DNA from: Streptomyces sp. WAC 04229
GTDB lineage: Bacteria; Actinomycetota; Actinomycetes; Streptomycetales; Streptomycetaceae
NCBI RefSeq assembly: GCF_003947455.1
Contig: NZ_QHJH01000001.1
Span: 62,001 to 126,000, forward strand
Length of the DNA: 64,000 bases
Direction: 5' to 3'
Of this stretch, positions 59,549 through 64,000 are shown piece by piece. The notes beneath the pieces are model-generated. The model made no database searches. It was not told the origin of the DNA and saw only the letters and a program-made list of their open reading frames with translations. A program made the position numbers and the translations under genes. Position 1 is the first letter of the stretch; each line of letters starts with the position of its first letter.

Positions 59549-60403
59549 TCAGTGCTGCGGCGGACGGCCGCCGGCCGTCCGCTCGCCGAGCGCCTCGTCG
59601 CGCACCCGGGCGCAGCTGCGGCTGATGAGCCGTGAGACGTGCATCTGCGAGATGCCCAGCTTGTCGGCTATCCGGCTCTGCGTCATGTCCTCGAAGAAGC
59701 GCATGTAGAGGATGGCGCGTTCGCGTTCGGGCAGCCGGCGCAGGCCCGTCTTGGCGGACTCGCGGTCGATCACGGTGTCGTACGAGGCGTCCGCCGCGCC
59801 GAGGGTGTCCGCGAGGCTGTAGCCGTCGTCGCCGGCCGACAGCTCGGCGTCCAGAGACAGGGTGCTGAAGCTCTCCAGCGCCTCCATGCCGGCGCTCACC
59901 TCGTCCTCGGTGAGGCCGGTGTGGGCGGCGAGGGCGGTGAGCGAGGGTTCGGGGCTGCCAGGGCTCTGGGTGAGTTCCCGGCGGGCCACCCGCACCTTGT
60001 TCCGCAGTTCCTGGACCCGGCGGGGGACCCGCAGCGCCCACATCCGGTCCCGGAAGTGGCGCTTGACCTCGCCGGTGATGGTGGGCACGGCGTAACTTTC
60101 GAAGGCGCCGCGCTCCGGGTCGAAGCGGTCGATGGCCTTCACCAGGCCCAGCGCCGCCACCTGGCGCAGGTCCTCCAGGGACTCGCCGCGGTCCCGGAAC
60201 CGGCCCGCGATCCGGTGGGCCATGGGAAGCCAGGCGGTGACGAGTTCGTCGCGCAGGGCGTCCCGCTCGGGGCCGTCCGGCAGGCCCGCGAGGCGGCCGA
60301 AGAGGGCCATGGTGTCGGGGGCGTCGTCGTGGCGACGGCGACCGGCGGTGGCGTTGGCGGTCCCCGAGGCGTCGGGGCGGCCGGTGGGCGTTTCTACGAG
60401 CAT
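59549..60403 (-). CDS. SigB/SigF/SigG-family alternative sigma factor
   Basis: A 284-residue group 3 sigma factor of the general-stress/sporulation type. Region 2 (about 50-125) has LRQVAALGLVKAIDRFDPERG and FESYAVPTITGEVKRHFRDR; region 3 (about 130-190) has LTALAAHTGLTEDEVS; region 4 (about 210-275) has LPERERAILYMRFFEDMTQSRIA and GISQMHVSRLISRS as HTH. Such sigma factors recognise GTTT/GGGTAT-like promoters and are held by RsbW-type anti-sigma ATPases. ATG at 60403 has AGGAG 8 nt upstream. The gene directly upstream is an RsbW-like ATPase broken by a tandem duplication. Stressosome genes lie 5-10 kb away. Confidence 0.93.
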   Translation of the reverse strand: MLVETPTGRPDASGTANATAGRRRHDDAPDTMALFGRLAGLPDGPERDALRDELVTAWLPMAHRIAGRFRDRGESLEDLRQVAALGLVKAIDRFDPERGAFESYAVPTITGEVKRHFRDRMWALRVPRRVQELRNKVRVARRELTQSPGSPEPSLTALAAHTGLTEDEVSAGMEALESFSTLSLDAELSAGDDGYSLADTLGAADASYDTVIDRESAKTGLRRLPERERAILYMRFFEDMTQSRIADKLGISQMHVSRLISRSCARVRDEALGERTAGGRPPQH

Positions 60404-60599
60404 GCGGATTCGCTCCTGAACGGTGGTGTCAGGGACTTGCCGCGAGAACGGCACCGTTCGCACCCACCCCGGTCGCGATCGTCGCGATCCGGAGGGGCCG
60501 AAGCGGCCATACCGCTCCCGCCGCTGCGCCTCCGGTCCGAAGCACGATTCTGCGACTGCCCCCGCCCCGGTGGAACAAACTCCGCTTTTCGAAATGTAC

Positions 60600-61053
60600 T
60601 CAGGACAGCGGAACGAGGACGGTGATGCACTTGCCGCCGGCCGGAAGATCTGCCACGCGCACGTCGTGGGCGAGCCGGCAGACGATCGGCCAGCCCCGGC
60701 CGCCGACGCGGCGGCGGCCCTGGTCGTCGGTGGCCCTGGTCGTCGGTGGCCGGCACGGCCACCGGCAGGTCGTGGCTGCGGTCGCTGACCGACAGGCGCA
60801 CGCCGGGTCCCACGACGTCGACCCGGAAGTCGGTGATGCCGCCGCCGTGCAGGATCGCGTTGGTGGTCAGCTCCGAGGCGACCAGCACGGCGTCCGAGAG
60901 GGCGCGCGCGTCGTACCGGGCGGGACCGTCGGCGCCCCGGCGCCCGGCGACGGCGCGTTCGACGGCTCTGCGGGCGTCGGCGGGCCGGCACGGCGGGCTG
61001 CGGTCCGCGCCGTACTGATCCACGACGGTTTCGGTCGTGTGCCTGTCGCGCAT
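60600..61053 (-). pseudogene. Anti-sigma factor ATPase (RsbW-like), frameshifted by a 16-bp tandem duplication
   Basis: Read from ATG 61053 (AGGGAG upstream), residues 1-~100 form the first part of an HATPase_c_2 domain: VASELTTNAILHGGGITDF (N box) and SVSDRSHDLPVAVPATDD. Then a perfect 16-bp tandem repeat (60716-60731 and 60732-60747) shifts the frame. If one copy is removed, translation continues as GRRRVGGRGWPIVCRLAHDV ... GGKCITVLVPLS and ends at TGA 60600, giving ~145 residues with G2 box and last strand like the two intact paralogues at 40790 and 41234. As it stands, the frame runs on to a stop at 60394-60396, past the sigma start. It would normally inhibit the sigma factor downstream. 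Confidence 0.88.
60716..60751. repeat. 16-bp tandem duplication (2.25 copies)
   Basis: GGCCCTGGTCGTCGGT at 60716-60731 is repeated exactly at 60732-60747 and followed by GGCC of a third copy. Unit length 16 is not a multiple of 3, so copy number decides the frame. Confidence 0.95.
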
Positions 61054-61222
61054 ACGTCCGCTCCCTGATCGGTGACATGAGCCTTCGGTCCGGGCCGTGC
61101 GCCGTGGTGGGCGCCGTACGGACCCGTCGCTTTCCGGCTGACCTGTGGCCGCACCGGCAAACCTCGGGCCCTCCTTGTGGCCCAACGGCCATCCGGGCGC
61201 CGTGCGCGGGTACGCGGAGTAC

Positions 61223-61438
61223 ATGACGGATGTTGTGGACTCGGACGAACTGCTCCGCCGGATGCACCGGGCGAGGACCTGTGCGATGGAGGAGACACGG
61301 AGCTGGCGGGACCGGAGCGCGGAACTGCGGCCGACCGATCCTGAGGGATCCCGGGAGGCGGCCGTACGGGCGGTGGCGTACGAGGCCGTCCTGCGGGTGC
61401 TGGACGAGGTGCTGACCCCGGGGCGCCACCCGCGGTGA
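61223..61438 (+). CDS. Small hypothetical protein
   Basis: A ~71-residue helical protein, MTDVVDSDELLRRMHRART, ending EAVLRVLDEVLTPGRHPR. No family is recognised. ATG at 61223 has GGAG only 3 nt away, a poor spacing; the frame is also open from 61145. Coding potential rests on GC-rich third positions and a plausible amphipathic composition. Divergent from the broken anti-sigma gene. Confidence 0.5.
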   Translation: MTDVVDSDELLRRMHRARTCAMEETRSWRDRSAELRPTDPEGSREAAVRAVAYEAVLRVLDEVLTPGRHPR

Positions 61439-61771
61439 GCGGTGCGGGGACGGATCGACGCCCGCCGGGCGTGCGTGAGTCCGGTCACGTACGCCCACCC
61501 CCGGTTTCCCCGGACACCCCAGGATGGTTTAGCGTTCATCCATACGTGGCGACGGAGTCGACCGAAAGTCCTCCGCGGTCACCGCTGACAGCCCTGGCCG
61601 GCCTCCCCCGTCCGGCCAGGGCTTTTTCATGCCCGCGCACCGCCGTCCCCGGATTCCGCACCGAATCCGTACGGGATCCGCCGTCCGCCGAATGGCCCAG
61701 CGCGCCGACAACGACTGAAATGGGCATAGGGAAAGCCCCGGAACCGAATCGCCGGCGAGGAGCCCCGTGCC
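61439..61771. other. Gap with candidate small RNA and terminator
   Basis: 333 bp without a credible gene; an open frame on the plus strand here has an amino-acid make-up unlike a protein. It contains a strong hairpin with T-tract at 61592-61626 not linked to any upstream stop codon nearby (see separate entry). Confidence 0.55.
61592..61626 (+). terminator. Strong intrinsic terminator, possible end of a small RNA
   Basis: CCCTGGCCGG (61592-61601) pairs perfectly with CCGGCCAGGG (61612-61621) around a C-rich 10-nt loop, followed by CTTTTT. This is the best intrinsic terminator in the window, about 150 bp past the nearest plus-strand stop codon and 146 bp before the next gene. Confidence 0.8.
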
Positions 61772-62227
61772 ATGACCAAAGCGATCAAACTCCTGACCGC
61801 CCTTCCCCCGGCCCAGCGAGAACGGCTGATGGCGCTCGCGAGGGAGATCTCGTTTCCGGAGGACGCCCGGATCTTCGAGGCCGGCGACCGGGCCGACCGC
61901 TTCTGGGTCATCCGCTCCGGCGCGGTCTCACTGACCCAGCAGGTGACGTCGATGCAGAAGGTCACCGTCGCCAGCCTGGGCGTGGGTGACCTGCTCGGCT
62001 GGTCCTGGCTGTTCCCTCCCTACGAGTGGGACTTCGGCGCCGAGGCGTTCAGCCAGGTGCGCGCCTACGAGTTCGACGCGGCCACGGTGCTCGACCTGTG
62101 CGAGGAGGACCCGCACCTGGGCATCGTGCTGGTGCGGTCGGTCGCCGAGATCCTCGCCCACCGGCTGGAGACCACCCGGGGCCGGCTCATGGACCACTAC
62201 GCGCTGCACGGGCGCGGGTCCCTGTAG
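61772..62227 (+). CDS. Cyclic-nucleotide-binding-fold protein without DNA-binding domain
   Basis: A 151-residue single cNMP-binding (Crp/Fnr sensor) domain. FPEDARIFEAGDRADRFWVIRSGAVSL and VTVASLGVGDLLGWSWLFPPY show the beta-barrel with its GxxL/GW phosphate-cassette position; the C-terminal helix is LVRSVAEILAHRLETTRGRL. The usual C-terminal HTH of Crp/Fnr is absent and the gene ends normally, so it is a stand-alone sensor fold. Its ligand (cyclic nucleotide or other) is unknown. GAGGAG 9 nt before the ATG. It converges on the MFS gene with 5 bp between stops. Confidence 0.85.
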   Translation: MTKAIKLLTALPPAQRERLMALAREISFPEDARIFEAGDRADRFWVIRSGAVSLTQQVTSMQKVTVASLGVGDLLGWSWLFPPYEWDFGAEAFSQVRAYEFDAATVLDLCEEDPHLGIVLVRSVAEILAHRLETTRGRLMDHYALHGRGSL

Positions 62228-62232
62228 GCGAC

Positions 62233-63543
62233 TCAGACGCGGTAGCGGCGCAGCGCCGGCACCGCGGCCGCCAGGGCCAGCATCACCACCACGACGAGCA
62301 GCCCGCCGCCCGTCACCGCCTCGCGTGCGCCGAAGGCGGAGCCCGCCGTGCCGTGCAGGACGTCGGCCAGCCGCGGACCGCCCGCCACGACGACGGTGAA
62401 CACCCCCTGCATCCGCCCGCGCATCTCGTCGGTCGCGGCGGACAGCAGGATCGCCCCTCGGAACACCATGGACACCATGTCGGCGACTCCCGCCACCGCC
62501 AGGAACGCCACCGCGAGCCACAGACTCCCGCTCAGTCCGAATCCGGCGATGGCCACACCCCAGACGACGACCGCGCCGATCACCATCCAGCCGTGCCGCC
62601 GCGCCCGGGAGAAGGTGCCCGAGAACAGACCGCCGGCCACCGCGCCGACCGGAATCGCCGCGAACAGCAGCCCCAGGGCGAGCCCCTCGCCGTACGGGGC
62701 GTAGGTCTCGGCGGCGAGCTGCGGGAACAGCGCGCGGGGCATGCCGAGGACCATGGCGACGATGTCGGCCAGGAAGGACAGCAGCAGCACCTTGTGCCCG
62801 GCGATGTAGCGGAAGCCGGCCGCGATCTCGCGCACGCCCGCGCGCCGCACCGCCGTGCCCGCGAGCGGCGGGAGGGCGGGCAGCCGGTAGACCGCCCACA
62901 CCGTGACGCACAGGGCCAGCGCGTCGATCAGGTACAGCTCGGGCAGTCCGATCACCGGGATGAGCGCACCGGCGAGCAGCGGCCCGACCACCTGCCCGGT
63001 CTGCATCACGGTCGAGCCGAGCGCGTTGGCCGCGGGCAGTTCGCCCTCCGGGACCAGCCGGGCGATGGAGGCGTTGCGGGCCGGGGCGTTGAGACCCCAG
63101 AAGGCCTGCTGGAGCGCGAGCAGCAGCATCAGCGCGGCCACCGACTCCAGGCCCGTGACCGCCTGCACCCAGAACAGCAGCGAGGTGACGGCGATGCCGG
63201 TGTTGGTGATCAGCAGCAGCTTGCGGCGGTCCATGGTGTCGGCGACGGCGCCGCCCCACAGCGCGAACACGACGAGCGGCAGCAGACCGGCGAGACCGGC
63301 GGCGCCCACCCAGGCCGAGGAACCGGTGATGTCGTAGATCTGCTTGGGCACCGCGACCGCGGTGAGCTGGCTGCCGACGGCCGTGACGATGGTCGAGGAC
63401 CACAGCCTGCGGTAGGCGGGACGGCGCAGCGGGCGGGTGTCCATCGCCCAGCGGCGCCACCCGCGCCGCGCCCCCTCGTCCGGGGCGGGGGTCTTCGCCG
63501 CCCCCTGCTCGGTCCCGCTCTCGCTGCTCTCGCCGGTGTCCAC
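62233..63543 (-). CDS. MFS transporter, EntS/enterobactin-exporter-like
   Basis: A ~436-residue 12-helix MFS permease. RRPAYRRLWSSTIVTAVGSQLTAVAV begins helix 1, GGAVADTMDRRKLLLITN is the loop 2-3 MFS signature, NAPARNASIARLVPEGELPAANAL and QTGQVVGPLLAGALI (TM5) follow, and MVFRGAILLSAATDEMRGRMQGVF is typical of the MFS_3/EntS group of siderophore or drug exporters. GTG at 63543 is preferred for AGGAAG at good spacing; ATG at 63567 adds 8 basic residues. The substrate is unknown. 70 bp downstream of a LysE-type exporter on the same strand. Confidence 0.87.
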   Translation of the reverse strand: MDTGESSESGTEQGAAKTPAPDEGARRGWRRWAMDTRPLRRPAYRRLWSSTIVTAVGSQLTAVAVPKQIYDITGSSAWVGAAGLAGLLPLVVFALWGGAVADTMDRRKLLLITNTGIAVTSLLFWVQAVTGLESVAALMLLLALQQAFWGLNAPARNASIARLVPEGELPAANALGSTVMQTGQVVGPLLAGALIPVIGLPELYLIDALALCVTVWAVYRLPALPPLAGTAVRRAGVREIAAGFRYIAGHKVLLLSFLADIVAMVLGMPRALFPQLAAETYAPYGEGLALGLLFAAIPVGAVAGGLFSGTFSRARRHGWMVIGAVVVWGVAIAGFGLSGSLWLAVAFLAVAGVADMVSMVFRGAILLSAATDEMRGRMQGVFTVVVAGGPRLADVLHGTAGSAFGAREAVTGGGLLVVVVMLALAAAVPALRRYRV

Positions 63544-63613
63544 GCGCTTCCTACGTGCTCGATACATCTTTCGGCTGCGGAGATCAGTGTCGCAGCTCCG
63601 TTCGAGCGGAGGG

Positions 63614-64000
63614 TCAGGCGTCGGCGATGAGGCTCACCCCAAGGACGATCATGGTGGCGGCGACCAGTCCGTCCAGTACCCGCCAGGCCGCGGGCCGGGC
63701 CAGGAAGCGGCCGAGGTGGCGGGCGCCGAAGCCGAGCACCGCGAACCAGACCAGGCTGGCCGCGGCGGCGCCCAGACCGAAGGTCCAGCGCAGCGGACCC
63801 CGGTCGGCGGCCACCGAGCCCAGCAGGAACACGGTGTCGAGGTAGACGTGCGGGTTGAGCCAGGTCAGCGCCAGGCAGGTGAGCACCGCCCGGCGGCGGG
63901 AGCCCGCGGTGTCGCCCTCCGCCCGCAGCGCGCCGGCCGGGCGGAACACGCGCCGGGCGGCGAGGGCGCCGTAGCAGAGCAGGAAGGCGCCGCCGATCCA
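63614..64000 (-). CDS. LysE/ArgO-family amino-acid exporter, truncated by window end
   Basis: The C-terminal ~128 residues of a LysE-type permease; the 5' end is outside the window. LTCLALTWLNPHVYLDTVFLLG is the conserved LNPxxxLD block that identifies the family, and two more helices follow (WTFGLGAAAASLVWFAVLGFG and VLDGLVAATMIVLGVSLIA). Members export lysine, arginine or similar amino acids. The frame is open to base 64000. Confidence 0.87.
   Translation of the reverse strand, partial: WIGGAFLLCYGALAARRVFRPAGALRAEGDTAGSRRRAVLTCLALTWLNPHVYLDTVFLLGSVAADRGPLRWTFGLGAAAASLVWFAVLGFGARHLGRFLARPAAWRVLDGLVAATMIVLGVSLIADA

Noticed and set aside
61208..61213. GGGTAC before the small gene at 61223 as a SigB-type -10 element
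   Set aside because: No GNNT/GTTT-type -35 at 14-16 bp upstream, and it lies too close to the start codon.
61435..61989. Plus-strand open frame over the gap and the start of the cNMP-domain gene
   Set aside because: Proline/arginine-rich, runs through a strong terminator hairpin, and overlaps a well-supported gene in another frame.

Overview
The window is high-GC actinobacterial DNA. Gene dress, GTG/TTG starts, ATGA/GTGA stop-start overlaps and many families typical of the genus point to Streptomyces. Several genes recall the S. coelicolor SCO54xx and SCO73xx regions, but that is from memory and was not checked by alignment. There are 50 coding genes or gene fragments and one probable pseudogene. 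I saw no tRNA, rRNA, CRISPR array, prophage or insertion sequence.

Positions 1-8600 hold mixed cell-envelope and secreted functions: the tail of an SMP-30-like gene, a TetR regulator, a secreted M15 peptidase, a GH25 lysozyme, an F420/NADP-type reductase, a small EF-hand protein, a secreted guanine-specific ADP-ribosyltransferase of the pierisin/ScARP family, an RsbW-like ATPase, an enoyl-CoA hydratase and two lipoprotein L,D-transpeptidases. Positions 8700-11000 are glgX. Positions 11031-14638 are an overlapping operon of ABC ATPase, ABC permease, histidine kinase and LuxR regulator. It is divergent from two heterodimeric ABC exporters (14810-22119) whose ATP sites are complementary, one degenerate and one canonical in each pair. 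Two thermolysin-like proteases and a DUF1990 protein follow.

Positions 27015-37427 are the alpha-glucan locus: glgP divergent from glgE-treS-pep2-glgB, which is the trehalose to maltose-1-phosphate to branched glucan (GlgE) pathway. glgE has a central block with different codon choice, which suggests a mosaic gene. A GCS2 (YbdK-type) ligase and an acyl-CoA synthetase follow.

Positions 40790-62227 are a dense general-stress signalling region. It holds two RsbW-like ATPases, a PRC-barrel protein, a 1332-residue poly-HAMP hybrid kinase, an ANTAR-GAF-PAS-PP2C phosphatase, a STAS antagonist, an rsbR-rsbS-rsbT module coupled to an ATPase-PP2C fusion and an RsbU-like phosphatase, type II NADH dehydrogenase, a FUSC-like membrane protein, two small or membrane proteins of unknown role and a SigB/SigF-family sigma factor. 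Immediately upstream of the sigma gene, its probable anti-sigma ATPase is broken by a perfect 16-bp tandem duplication; removing one copy restores the whole reading frame. This is the most striking observation here.

The right end carries a cyclic-nucleotide-binding-fold protein without a DNA-binding domain, an EntS-like MFS exporter and a truncated LysE/ArgO-type exporter.
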